A stretch of DNA of 64,000 bases. It comes from Devosia beringensis. Its GTDB lineage: Bacteria > Pseudomonadota > Alphaproteobacteria > Rhizobiales > Devosiaceae. The stretch is from positions 620,001 through 684,000 of the forward strand of contig NZ_CP045422.1 of assembly GCF_014926585.1 (NCBI RefSeq). Direction: 5' to 3'. The notes beneath the pieces were generated by a model. It was given only the letters and a program-made list of their open reading frames with translations. It searched no databases and was not told the origin of the DNA. Shown piece after piece: positions 9,439 through 17,146 of this stretch; the first letter of the stretch is position 1, and each line of letters starts with the position of its first letter. The translations under genes were made by a program, and so were the position numbers.

Positions 9439-10493
9439 AAAAACCGGGCGTCACCTCCTCCCAGGTGGCCGAGCATGCGGGCGTGTCGCAGTCGGCCGTG
9501 TCGCGCACGTTCACGCCTGGCGCGTCGATCTCCCCCAAGACGCGGCAGAAGGTACTTGCCTCGGCCAAAGTGCTTGGCTACCGGCCCAATGCCATTGCCC
9601 GCTCGCTGATCACCAGCCGTTCGCGCATCATCGCCGTGGTGATGGCGTATCTCGAAAACCTGTTCTACCCCGATGTGCTCGAAGAACTGGGCCGGGCACT
9701 GGCGGCGGAGAATTATCACCTGCTGCTGTTTACCGGCTTCATGGACCGCGACAGCGATCCGGTCTTTGACCAGCTGATGCAGTATCGCGTCGACGGCATC
9801 ATACTGGCGTCAACCTCGCTGTCGTCCGAGCTGTCGGAAGAATGCGCCACGGCCGGCATTCCCGTCGTGCTGTTCAACCGCACCACCGAGCGCGACGCCG
9901 TATCGAGCGTCACTACCCGCAACAAGGAGGGCGGCAAGCGCATTGCCGAATTCCTCGTCGCCGGCGGGCATAAAAGCTTCGGCTATATTGCCGGGCTCGA
10001 AAACTCCTCGACTAATCGCGACCGCCAGCAGGGCTTTGTCGAGGCCCTGGCGGCGCATGGCTTTGACGATGTCATCATCGAGACCGGCAATTATTCGCGC
10101 GATGACGCCCAGGAGGCGGCGCGGGCCATGCTGTCGCGCCCCGAGCGGCCAGAGGCGCTGTTCGTCGCCAATGACCATATGGCCGTCGCCGTGATGGACG
10201 TGGCGCGCTACGAATTCGGGCTCAAAATCCCCGAGGACCTGTCGATTGTGGGCTATGACGATGTCGGCCCGGCGCGCTGGACCTCCTATGGCATCACCTC
10301 GATGAGCCAGCCGGTCAAACGCATGGTGGAGGCCACGGTCGATATCCTGATGGACCAGATCGCCAGCGGCGAGATCGAGGCCGAGCACCGCATCCTCAAT
10401 GGCGAGCTGATCGTGCGGACCTCGGCACGGCTGCCGAGCAGCGGCATTGTCGAGCGCGACGGCCAGCAGATCTACCGGCCCAAGGAGGCATAA
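9423..10493 (+). CDS. LacI-family transcriptional regulator
   Basis: A 356-residue repressor. The N-terminal helix-turn-helix (TSSQVAEHAGVSQSAVSRTF, about residues 10-30) and the hinge segment ending NAIARSL precede a periplasmic-binding-like effector domain. The ATG at 9423 lies inside the end of the SDR gene (16-bp overlap). It is the only LacI gene within the catabolic region and the best candidate to bind the five TTGCATACGTATGCAA-like sites at its four promoters. Its HTH resembles that of the second LacI protein at 45888-46901, but I see no convincing copy of this palindrome beside that gene. Confidence 0.9.
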   Translation: MDFGVKKPGVTSSQVAEHAGVSQSAVSRTFTPGASISPKTRQKVLASAKVLGYRPNAIARSLITSRSRIIAVVMAYLENLFYPDVLEELGRALAAENYHLLLFTGFMDRDSDPVFDQLMQYRVDGIILASTSLSSELSEECATAGIPVVLFNRTTERDAVSSVTTRNKEGGKRIAEFLVAGGHKSFGYIAGLENSSTNRDRQQGFVEALAAHGFDDVIIETGNYSRDDAQEAARAMLSRPERPEALFVANDHMAVAVMDVARYEFGLKIPEDLSIVGYDDVGPARWTSYGITSMSQPVKRMVEATVDILMDQIASGEIEAEHRILNGELIVRTSARLPSSGIVERDGQQIYRPKEA

Positions 10494-10564
10494 TGACTGT
10501 CCTGCTCCCTGCCCGACCCGCCCGGCCCGGAACCAACAACCCTGCAGCGTGCTTAGCGCGCGCT

Positions 10565-10580
10565 GTGCATACGAATGCAA
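10565..10580. promoter_or_regulatory. Operator palindrome before the cupin gene
   Basis: GTGCATACGAATGCAA, one of the five related 16-bp sites, lies 35 bp before the cupin ATG within a 122-bp gap after the LacI gene. It differs from the perfect palindrome at two positions. It probably controls the cupin-MetE-like-RraA unit. Confidence 0.65.
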
Positions 10581-10615
10581 AATCTATCCCCGTTTGCGCG
10601 TGAAAGGACGACCCC

Positions 10616-11653
10616 ATGACCAAGTGGACCCAGACTGAAATGGAAAAGCGCCTGGTGCGCTATGCGGACCTCAAGGGCCTGCGCAATGCGTTTATCGACG
10701 CGCGCACGCCCGGCTCCGACCGCAAGGAAAACTTCACTATCATCGGACCGGGCGTTTCCGAGAACAAGGCGCAGGTGGTGCATATCCCCGAGGCGCACGG
10801 CTTCAATTTTGGCGCGGCGCGCCAGCCCTTCGGCTGCACCAATAGCCAGCACAGCCACCTGACAGCCGAGACATTCCTGGTGCATACCGGCAAGTGGCGC
10901 TTCGTCTTTGGCGCCAACAAGGACGAGGGCTATCTCGATGTCGAGCCCGGCGATGTGGCAACTGTCCCCACCCACATGTTCCGCGGCTTCGAAAAGCGCG
11001 ACGAGGGCACCGGTTTCCTCGCCGTTGTGCTCGGCCATGACGATCCGGGCAAGGTGGTCTGGGCGCCGAGCGTGTTCAAGATGGCCGAGGATTTCGGGCT
11101 GAAACTGCTCAAGGGCGGCAAGCTGGTCGATACCACGCTGGGCGAAACCGTGCCCGAGGGCGCCGAGCTCGAACTGCCGCCGGACGCGGCCAAGATGGCT
11201 GAACTGGCGACCCCGCCGATGGAGGAACTGGCCAAGTATTACCTGCCGCATGCCAAGATGGCGGGCAATCCGAACTCGCCGCTGGCCGGCGAAGGCGTCG
11301 AGGAAGCCGCGCTGATCGGCGATGTGGAAGCCGCGGACGGCTTTGCGGCCGGCCCGATCGTGGGCCACTGGCAGCATGGCTTTGCGCTGCGCCGGCTCAA
11401 GCTGGAAACTGGGGCCAGCATCGCGCCCCATAGCCGCAGCGAGCAGGAAGTGGTCTTCGTGCAGTCCGGCACGCTTGAGTTCAACTGGGAAGAGGGCAAG
11501 CTGATCCTGGGCGCCGGCGATACGCTGACCGTGCCGGTGGGCCTGGTGCATGGCTTCCGCAACCCGGCTTCGGCCGATGCCATTGCCTTTGTCATCCGTG
11601 GTTCGGCAGCCCCCGCCGCACCGCAATTCGCCACCGCCCAGGCTGCAGAGTAA
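10616..11653 (+). CDS. Two-domain cupin protein
   Basis: A 345-residue protein with two cupin barrels. The first has HSHLTAETFLVHTG and the PGDVATVPTHMFRGF motif (about residues 80-130). The second has HSRSEQEVVFVQSG and GAGDTLTVPVGLVHGF (about 265-330). The second barrel keeps fewer histidines. The bicupin layout recalls gentisate dioxygenase and related ring-cleaving or isomerase enzymes, but I do not see enough to name a reaction. The start follows AAAGGA. The MetE-like gene begins 5 bp after the stop. Confidence 0.8.
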   Translation: MTKWTQTEMEKRLVRYADLKGLRNAFIDARTPGSDRKENFTIIGPGVSENKAQVVHIPEAHGFNFGAARQPFGCTNSQHSHLTAETFLVHTGKWRFVFGANKDEGYLDVEPGDVATVPTHMFRGFEKRDEGTGFLAVVLGHDDPGKVVWAPSVFKMAEDFGLKLLKGGKLVDTTLGETVPEGAELELPPDAAKMAELATPPMEELAKYYLPHAKMAGNPNSPLAGEGVEEAALIGDVEAADGFAAGPIVGHWQHGFALRRLKLETGASIAPHSRSEQEVVFVQSGTLEFNWEEGKLILGAGDTLTVPVGLVHGFRNPASADAIAFVIRGSAAPAAPQFATAQAAE

Positions 11654-11658
11654 GCAAT

Positions 11659-12789
11659 ATGACCCACAAGATCCTCACCACCCATGTCGGCTCGCTGCCG
11701 CGTTCCAAGCAGGTGACGGACCTTGTGTTCGCGCGTGAGGCCGGCGTCCCCATCGAGGAGGCCGGCTTCAACCAGATCATTGCCGCCGCGGTCGACGATA
11801 TCGTCGCCCGGCAGAAGGCGGCGGGCATTGACCTGCCGTCGGACGGCGAGATGAGCAAGATCAGCTACGCCACCTATATCAAGGATAGGCTGACCGGCTT
11901 TGACGGGGACAGTTCGCGCCAGCCCCCCGCGGATCTCGAGCTGTTTCCGAGCTTTCTCAAGCGGCAGGCCAGCAGCGGTGGCACGCCGAGCTATCGACGC
12001 CCGAAATGCGTCGGTGCGATCACCGTCAAGAGTCTGGAGCCGCTCAAGGACGACGTGGACAATTTCCAGGCGGCGCTGAGCACCCACGGCTATGCCAAGG
12101 GCTTCATGAATTCGGCGACGCCGGGCGTGATTGCCCTGTTCCAGCCCAATGAGTTCTATGCCAGCCAGGACGACTATCTCGAGGCCGTGGCCGAGGGCAT
12201 GCGGGTGGAATATGAGGGCATTGTCGCGGCCGGCTTCATGCTCCAGCTCGACGCGCCCGATCTCGGCCTGGGCCGGCACATGATGTACAAGGACCTCGAC
12301 GATGACGGCTTCGTTGTCGCTGCGGGCCGACATATCGAGGTGATGAACCACGCGCTGCGCAATATTGCCGGCGACAAGGTGCGCATGCATGTGTGCTGGG
12401 GCAATTATGAGGGCCCGCATGTCTGCGACATTGCCCTCAAGAAGATCCTGCCCAGCCTGCTCAAGGCCAAGCCACGGGCGCTGCTGTTCGAGGGCGCCAA
12501 TCCGCGTCATGCGCATGAATGGATCGACTGGAAGAATGTCCACCTGCCGGACGATTATGTGCTGATCCCCGGCGTCATCGACTCGACCTCCAACTTTGTC
12601 GAGCACCCCGAGCTGATCGCGCAGCGGCTCAGGAATTTCACCGACACAGTCGGCGCCGAGCGGGTCATCGCCGGCACCGATTGCGGCTTCTCCACCTTTG
12701 CCGGGTTCGGCGCGGTGGATAGCGAGATCGTCTGGGCCAAGCTCAAGGCCCTGGCCGAGGGCGCAGAGATCGCCAGCAAGGCGGCGTAA
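11659..12789 (+). CDS. MetE C-terminal-domain-like methyltransferase
   Basis: A 376-residue stand-alone protein of the cobalamin-independent methionine synthase fold (UROD/MetE-C). It begins THVGSLPR, a family hallmark. Probable zinc ligands are seen in MHVCWGNYEGPH (His-x-Cys) and in GTDCGFSTFAG. It lacks the N-terminal half of true MetE, which is about 750 residues long. Such short homologues occur in catabolic clusters, where they may move a methyl group or act as lyases. Here it follows the cupin gene by 5 bp and precedes an RraA-like gene, pointing to a catabolic job and not to methionine synthesis. Confidence 0.8.
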   Translation: MTHKILTTHVGSLPRSKQVTDLVFAREAGVPIEEAGFNQIIAAAVDDIVARQKAAGIDLPSDGEMSKISYATYIKDRLTGFDGDSSRQPPADLELFPSFLKRQASSGGTPSYRRPKCVGAITVKSLEPLKDDVDNFQAALSTHGYAKGFMNSATPGVIALFQPNEFYASQDDYLEAVAEGMRVEYEGIVAAGFMLQLDAPDLGLGRHMMYKDLDDDGFVVAAGRHIEVMNHALRNIAGDKVRMHVCWGNYEGPHVCDIALKKILPSLLKAKPRALLFEGANPRHAHEWIDWKNVHLPDDYVLIPGVIDSTSNFVEHPELIAQRLRNFTDTVGAERVIAGTDCGFSTFAGFGAVDSEIVWAKLKALAEGAEIASKAA

Positions 12790-12807
12790 CTTTCGGCCCT
12801 GCGCCGG

Positions 12808-12827
12808 CCTCTCCCTAAGGGGAGAGG
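12808..12827 (+). repeat. Small intergenic hairpin
   Basis: An inverted repeat with arms CCTCTCCC and GGGAGAGG and a 4-nt loop, between the MetE-like stop and the RraA-like start. There is no T-run. Similar C-rich/G-rich stems sit at 13565 and 54363-54449, so it may belong to a class of intergenic palindromes. Confidence 0.5.
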
Positions 12828-12852
12828 TAATCTAGTGCTTGAGGAGAAGCCT

Positions 12853-13554
12853 ATGCCCATGATCGATCCCGACGTCCTGGCCGCGCTGCGCGGCGCTGAT
12901 ACCCCGACCGTCTGCAATGCGCTCGAGCATGTGATGGGCGGCCGCACCGCCGAGGGCTTTACCAAGACGCCGGTGGTCTGCGCCGATCCGGCTTTACCGC
13001 CGGTGGTGGGCTTTGCCCGCACCGCCAAGATCCGCGCCTCATCGCCGGCGCAGAAGCCGGCTGCCGAGGTGCGCGCGCTGCGCATGGGCTATTATGAATA
13101 TGTCGCGGCCGGCGCCGGCCCCAATCTGGTGGTGATCGAGGACACTGACTTCCCCCATGCCATTGGAGGCTTCTGGGGCGAGATGCAGGTGGCCCAGCAC
13201 AAGGGCCTCGGCATTGCCGGCACGCTGACTAATGGCGTGCTGCGCGATCTGGGCATGCTCGATGAGGGCTATCAGGTGATCGCCGGCTCGGTCGGCCCCA
13301 GCCACGCCTTCGTGCATGTCACCGAGCTCGACTGCCCGGTGACTGTGTTCGGCATGACAGTGCGCCCCGGCGACCTGGTGCATGCTGACCGGCATGGCGG
13401 CGTCGTCATCCCGGCCGAGCATATCGCCCGCATGAAATGGGCCATCGACGTGGTGATGCGCAAGGAAGTGCCGGTGCTGACCGCAGCCCGCGCGCCGGGC
13501 TTTACCGTCGAAAAGCTCAAGGCGGCGTGGCTTGAGGCTGACAAGATCAGCTGA
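12853..13554 (+). CDS. RraA-family protein (HMG-aldolase/decarboxylase-like)
   Basis: A 233-residue protein of the RraA/RraA-like fold. Family members include the RNase E inhibitor RraA and the metal-dependent 4-hydroxy-4-methyl-2-oxoglutarate aldolase/oxaloacetate decarboxylases. Typical elements are the N-terminal DTPTVCNAL, the central GTLTNGVLRD and the C-terminal PGDLVHADRHGGVVIP. In a catabolic cluster the aldolase or decarboxylase role is more likely than RNase control. The ATG at 12853 follows GAGGAG at 12841-12846; a GTG 18 bp earlier would bury that site. It is the last plus-strand gene before a convergent terminator. Confidence 0.85.
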   Translation: MPMIDPDVLAALRGADTPTVCNALEHVMGGRTAEGFTKTPVVCADPALPPVVGFARTAKIRASSPAQKPAAEVRALRMGYYEYVAAGAGPNLVVIEDTDFPHAIGGFWGEMQVAQHKGLGIAGTLTNGVLRDLGMLDEGYQVIAGSVGPSHAFVHVTELDCPVTVFGMTVRPGDLVHADRHGGVVIPAEHIARMKWAIDVVMRKEVPVLTAARAPGFTVEKLKAAWLEADKIS

Positions 13555-13564
13555 GATCGCAGGG

Positions 13565-13594
13565 CTTTCCTCCCCCGCAAGCGGGGGAGGAAAG
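13565..13594. terminator. Bidirectional terminator hairpin between convergent genes
   Basis: A perfect inverted repeat with 14-bp arms (CTTTCCTCCCCCGC / GCGGGGGAGGAAAG) and an AA loop. It lies between the stops of the RraA-like gene (plus) and the second HisD-like gene (minus), 10 and 7 bp away. Short A/T tails flank the stem on both sides, so it can end transcription from both directions. Confidence 0.75.
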
Positions 13595-13601
13595 AAGACT
13601 G

Positions 13602-14897
13602 CTAGATCTTGACCTGCATGCGATCCAGGCGCAGCTGGGCTGCCCGGCGGTGGCCTTCAAGGCCTTCGCTGGCGGACTGGCGGGCGGCGGGCGGGGCGAC
13701 CTGCTTGACGCCCTCTTCGCTCAGCCACTGATGGGTGGCGATCTTGACATAGGCGCCGACCCAAAGGCCGCCGGTATAGGCGCCCGCGCCCATGGTAGGC
13801 AGGGTGTGGTTGGTGCCGCTGCACTTGTCGGAATAGACCACGCTGGCCAGTTCGCCGATGAACAGGCTGCCATAGTTGCGCAGCTTGAGCGCGAAGGCTT
13901 TGGCGTCGGCCGTGTGCACCTGCAAGTGCTCGGCCGCGATCAGATCGGAATAGGCGATCATGGCCGCCTCGCTGTCGCAGACTGTGATTTCGCCATAGTT
14001 GATCCAGGCTTCGCGGGCCGTGGTGGCGGTGGAAAGCGTGGCCAGTTGCGCCTCGATCTGCAGCAGGGTGGCCTCCGCCAGCGCGCGATCGGTGGTGATC
14101 AGGCCGACGCGGGTGCGGATGTCGTGCTCGGCCTGGGCCAGCATGTCGGTGGCGATCATCTCGGCATCGCCGGTGGCGTCAGCGACGATGAAGATCTCGG
14201 AAGGACCGGCCAGCTGGTCGATGCCGACGGGACCAAACACCTGGCGCTTGGCCTCGTTGACGAAGGCGTTGCCGGGGCCGACGATCTTGTTGACGGCCGG
14301 CACGCTCTCGGTGCCATAGGCCATGGCAGCGATGGCCTGGGCGCCGCCAATGCGGAAGATACGATCGGCGCCCGACAGGTGGCAGCCGGCGATCATGGCC
14401 TTGTGCGCATTGGGTGGCAGGCAGGCGATGACCTCGTCGACGCCGGCAACCTTGGCCGGGACAATGGTCATGATCGGCGCGCTGAGCAGCGGATAGCGAC
14501 CGCCGGGCACGTAGCAGCCGACGCGCTGGATGGGGATGACACGGTGGCCCATATGCACCCCGGTCAGGGTCTCGACCTCAAGCGGCAGGATGGTGGCCAG
14601 CTGGGCCTGGGCGAACTTGCGCACATTATCGATGGCAAATTCGGTGTCCTTGCGGGTCTGCGGATCGAGCTCGGCCACGGCCTGCTGGCGCTCGACCTGG
14701 GTGACCTCGAAGACGGCTAGGTCGGACTTGTCGAACCTGGCCGAGTATTCGCGCACGGCGGCGTCGCCGTTCTTGCGGACATTGGCGATGATCTCGCTGA
14801 CCAGGGTTTCGACCGGCGCATTGTCGCCGAGCGACGAGCGCTCGGGCGCCTTGACATAGGTGACGCCGGGAAAGGGCGAAGCGGGATTTAGGGTCAT
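13602..14897 (-). CDS. Histidinol dehydrogenase family enzyme, second copy
   Basis: A 431-residue HisD-fold dehydrogenase, related to but clearly diverged from the one at 7345. It keeps the zinc pair of AQAEHD, the catalytic AEHLQV and the [13 protein letters not shown] motif. It is read away from the hydrolase-SnoaL gene across a shared regulatory gap that contains an operator copy. No other histidine genes are present. Two HisD-like enzymes in one regulon suggest two separate alcohol oxidations, or action on two stereoisomers. True histidine biosynthesis is possible but unlikely. Confidence 0.85.
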   Translation of the reverse strand: MTLNPASPFPGVTYVKAPERSSLGDNAPVETLVSEIIANVRKNGDAAVREYSARFDKSDLAVFEVTQVERQQAVAELDPQTRKDTEFAIDNVRKFAQAQLATILPLEVETLTGVHMGHRVIPIQRVGCYVPGGRYPLLSAPIMTIVPAKVAGVDEVIACLPPNAHKAMIAGCHLSGADRIFRIGGAQAIAAMAYGTESVPAVNKIVGPGNAFVNEAKRQVFGPVGIDQLAGPSEIFIVADATGDAEMIATDMLAQAEHDIRTRVGLITTDRALAEATLLQIEAQLATLSTATTAREAWINYGEITVCDSEAAMIAYSDLIAAEHLQVHTADAKAFALKLRNYGSLFIGELASVVYSDKCSGTNHTLPTMGAGAYTGGLWVGAYVKIATHQWLSEEGVKQVAPPAARQSASEGLEGHRRAAQLRLDRMQVKI

Positions 14898-14986
14898 GCG
14901 GGGTCACTCCGGAAAGCGTAGCAGACGGTGCGAATGCGTTAGCAGACTGCTAACATCGAGCGTCACGTGAAGGTGTCGTTTTGATC

Positions 14987-15002
14987 TTGCATACGTATTC
15001 AA
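14987..15002. promoter_or_regulatory. Operator palindrome in the divergent promoter
   Basis: TTGCATACGTATTCAA, a one-mismatch copy of the regulon palindrome, lies 89 bp before the minus-strand HisD-like start and 48 bp before the plus-strand hydrolase start. One site could therefore control both directions. The AT-rich bases around it suit overlapping promoter elements, but I cannot fix the -10 and -35 boxes. Confidence 0.75.
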
Positions 15003-15050
15003 AATTTGCCAGAGTTTTTTGGCAAATTGGTCTCGGCCTTTCGTCGAGAC

Positions 15051-16985
15051 ATGTGGATCGTGATGAACCAGATTATTTTCGCTCCGGCCGAAACGGTGGG
15101 TGCCGCCACGGCGCCGGTGCCGCTCGTGCTGCTGGGCGGCACGGCCTGCGACGACAGATTGTTCGCGCCGCTGCTGGAGCGGTTGGGCTGGCCACTGACG
15201 CAGGTGATGGCGCTGGAGGGGGCAGCGACAGCGCCGGCCCTGGCCGCGCACCTGCTGGCGCAGGCGCCGCCGCGCTTTGCCCTGCTGGGCTTTTCGCTGG
15301 GTGGCATCGTGGCGCTGGAAATGATCGCCCAGGCGCCCGAGCGGATTGCCGGGCTGGCGCTCATCGGCACGACCCCCCTGCCCGATCCGGCCGACAATGC
15401 CGGCCAGCGCCGCGCTGCGGTGGCAACTGCCCGTGCCGATGGGATGGACAGCTTTATTGTCGACAGCTGGGACAAACTGGTGTCCCCCGCCCATGCTGAC
15501 AATGCCGCGCTGCGCGCCCTGATCACCGCCATGGCGGCCGACACCGGCGTCGACCTGCTCGCTGCGCAGATAGAAGTCGCCATTCACCGGGCCGATAGCC
15601 GGCCCCGATTGTCTGCCATCGCCGTGCCCACGCTGATCCTGGCCGGGGCCGACGAGGCGGTGTGCCCGCTGTCGGCGCACCAGGAACTGGCCGACGGCAT
15701 TGCCGGAGCGCGCTACTTTACCATTCCACAAGCGGGCCACTTTGCGCCGCTTGAAAATCCTGCCAGCGTGGCGCGTCATGTACGCGACTGGCTGGCCCTG
15801 TGCACGACCGATCCAGCCATTCCGGCAGAACCTCAAGGAGCCATCATGAACGACGCCCCCAACCCAACCAAGAGCAAGGGCAGTCCCGCCATGGCGGCCG
15901 CGGAATCCGTGCTGCAGGTCGAACGCCGTGACTACAAGGATCTGGCGCCGACAGACCGGCCGCGCAGCCAGTCGCTGGACGGCTTCGACGACATCTATAC
16001 CGACATCGTCGATTACATCATCCGCTGCACCCACAAGATCTGGGACGAGCGCGATATCGGGCTGATCTATACCCATTACACGCATAACTGCGTGCTCTAT
16101 GGCACGACCGGCAATATCTACAATCGCGAAGATATCGTGCGCGACACGATCCAGCGGCTGGTGAGCTTTCCCGAACGGCGCGGCATGGGCACCCAGGTGA
16201 TCTGGAATGGCAATGATCAGGACGGCTTCTATACCAGTCATCTGGTGACCGGTTCGGGCCGCCACACCCAATATGGCCATCTCGGCCAGCCCACCGGCAA
16301 GCCCTTTGTCAGCCGCACGATTGCCGACTGCATGATCCACCGCAACATGATCTATCGCGAGTGGGTGGTGTCGGACCAGATGGCCATCATCAAGCAACTC
16401 GGCCTCGACCCCAACCACTTTGCCATGCGCACCGCCAAGGCCAAGTTCGATGCCGGCCTGACCTCGCTGGATATTGGCGAAAACCGCCGTGTCCTTGGCC
16501 AGACACGACCGACCGAGAAAGCCGATGTGAGCCTGGCGCATAACGATATCGAGGCGCAGACCATCGAGATGCTGCACGAGATTTTCGTCAAGCGCATGTT
16601 CGGCAAGATTGCCGAATGCTATGCGCCCAATGCGCAGTATCACGGCCCGCTGATGAAGGAGCTCTACGGCGTTGCCGCCATCATCCACCAGCATCTGGGG
16701 CTGATCGGCTCGCTGCCCGACGCCAGCTACGAGATCCAGCATGTCGCCTCCAATCCCTGCGAAGAGGGCGGCACCAAGGTGGCCGTGCGCTGGATCATGG
16801 AAGGCCACCATCTGGGCTATGGCATTCTGGGCGAATTGGGCGACCCGACCGGCAAGCGCGTGCAGGTGATGGGCATGAGCCATTATCACTGGAAGGACGG
16901 CAAGGTCGTTGACGAGTGGAATGTCTATGACGAGCTGAGCCTGCTCGTGCAGATCAAGCTGGGCCAGTTGGCCGAAGCCGCCTGA
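15051..16985 (+). CDS. Alpha/beta hydrolase joined in frame to a double SnoaL/NTF2-like protein
   Basis: One open frame of 644 codons. Residues 1-260 are an alpha/beta hydrolase with nucleophile Ser82 (GFSLGG) and the late histidine in QAGHFAPLEN. From the internal ATG at 15846 (379 residues) come two SnoaL/NTF2-type cone folds, about 15950-16420 and 16540-16960, of the kind used by isomerases, cyclases and hydratases. No stop codon separates the two parts, yet AAGGAG at 15835-15840 sits 5 bp before that ATG, exactly as for a separate gene. Products may be one fusion protein, two proteins, or both. The 5' start is uncertain (15051 or 15063). A terminator follows. Confidence 0.75.
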   Translation: MWIVMNQIIFAPAETVGAATAPVPLVLLGGTACDDRLFAPLLERLGWPLTQVMALEGAATAPALAAHLLAQAPPRFALLGFSLGGIVALEMIAQAPERIAGLALIGTTPLPDPADNAGQRRAAVATARADGMDSFIVDSWDKLVSPAHADNAALRALITAMAADTGVDLLAAQIEVAIHRADSRPRLSAIAVPTLILAGADEAVCPLSAHQELADGIAGARYFTIPQAGHFAPLENPASVARHVRDWLALCTTDPAIPAEPQGAIMNDAPNPTKSKGSPAMAAAESVLQVERRDYKDLAPTDRPRSQSLDGFDDIYTDIVDYIIRCTHKIWDERDIGLIYTHYTHNCVLYGTTGNIYNREDIVRDTIQRLVSFPERRGMGTQVIWNGNDQDGFYTSHLVTGSGRHTQYGHLGQPTGKPFVSRTIADCMIHRNMIYREWVVSDQMAIIKQLGLDPNHFAMRTAKAKFDAGLTSLDIGENRRVLGQTRPTEKADVSLAHNDIEAQTIEMLHEIFVKRMFGKIAECYAPNAQYHGPLMKELYGVAAIIHQHLGLIGSLPDASYEIQHVASNPCEEGGTKVAVRWIMEGHHLGYGILGELGDPTGKRVQVMGMSHYHWKDGKVVDEWNVYDELSLLVQIKLGQLAEAA

Positions 16986-17005
16986 TCGAGTCCGACGAAG
17001 CGATC

Positions 17006-17044
17006 GGCCGAGCCCCGTCGAGACGACGCGGCTCGGCCTTTTTT
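17006..17044 (+). terminator. Rho-independent terminator after the hydrolase-SnoaL gene
   Basis: Stem arms GGCCGAGCC (17006-17014) and GGCTCGGCC (17030-17038), with further pairing inside the loop, followed by six T residues. It closes the catabolic region and separates it from the trehalose genes. Confidence 0.85.
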
Positions 17045-17146
17045 CGACACGGTCCCGGCGCCGCCCTGCTGCGCCGGAAAGCTTTGTCCATCGGGCGGAA
17101 CGCCCATGGTGACTGTCACGTTAGCCCTGCAACAAGAGGGCAAAGC

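Noticed and set aside
13602-14897. Annotation as hisD for histidine biosynthesis
   Set aside because: There are no his genes nearby, a paralogue shares the regulon and an operator copy lies in its promoter; family membership alone does not show histidinol use.
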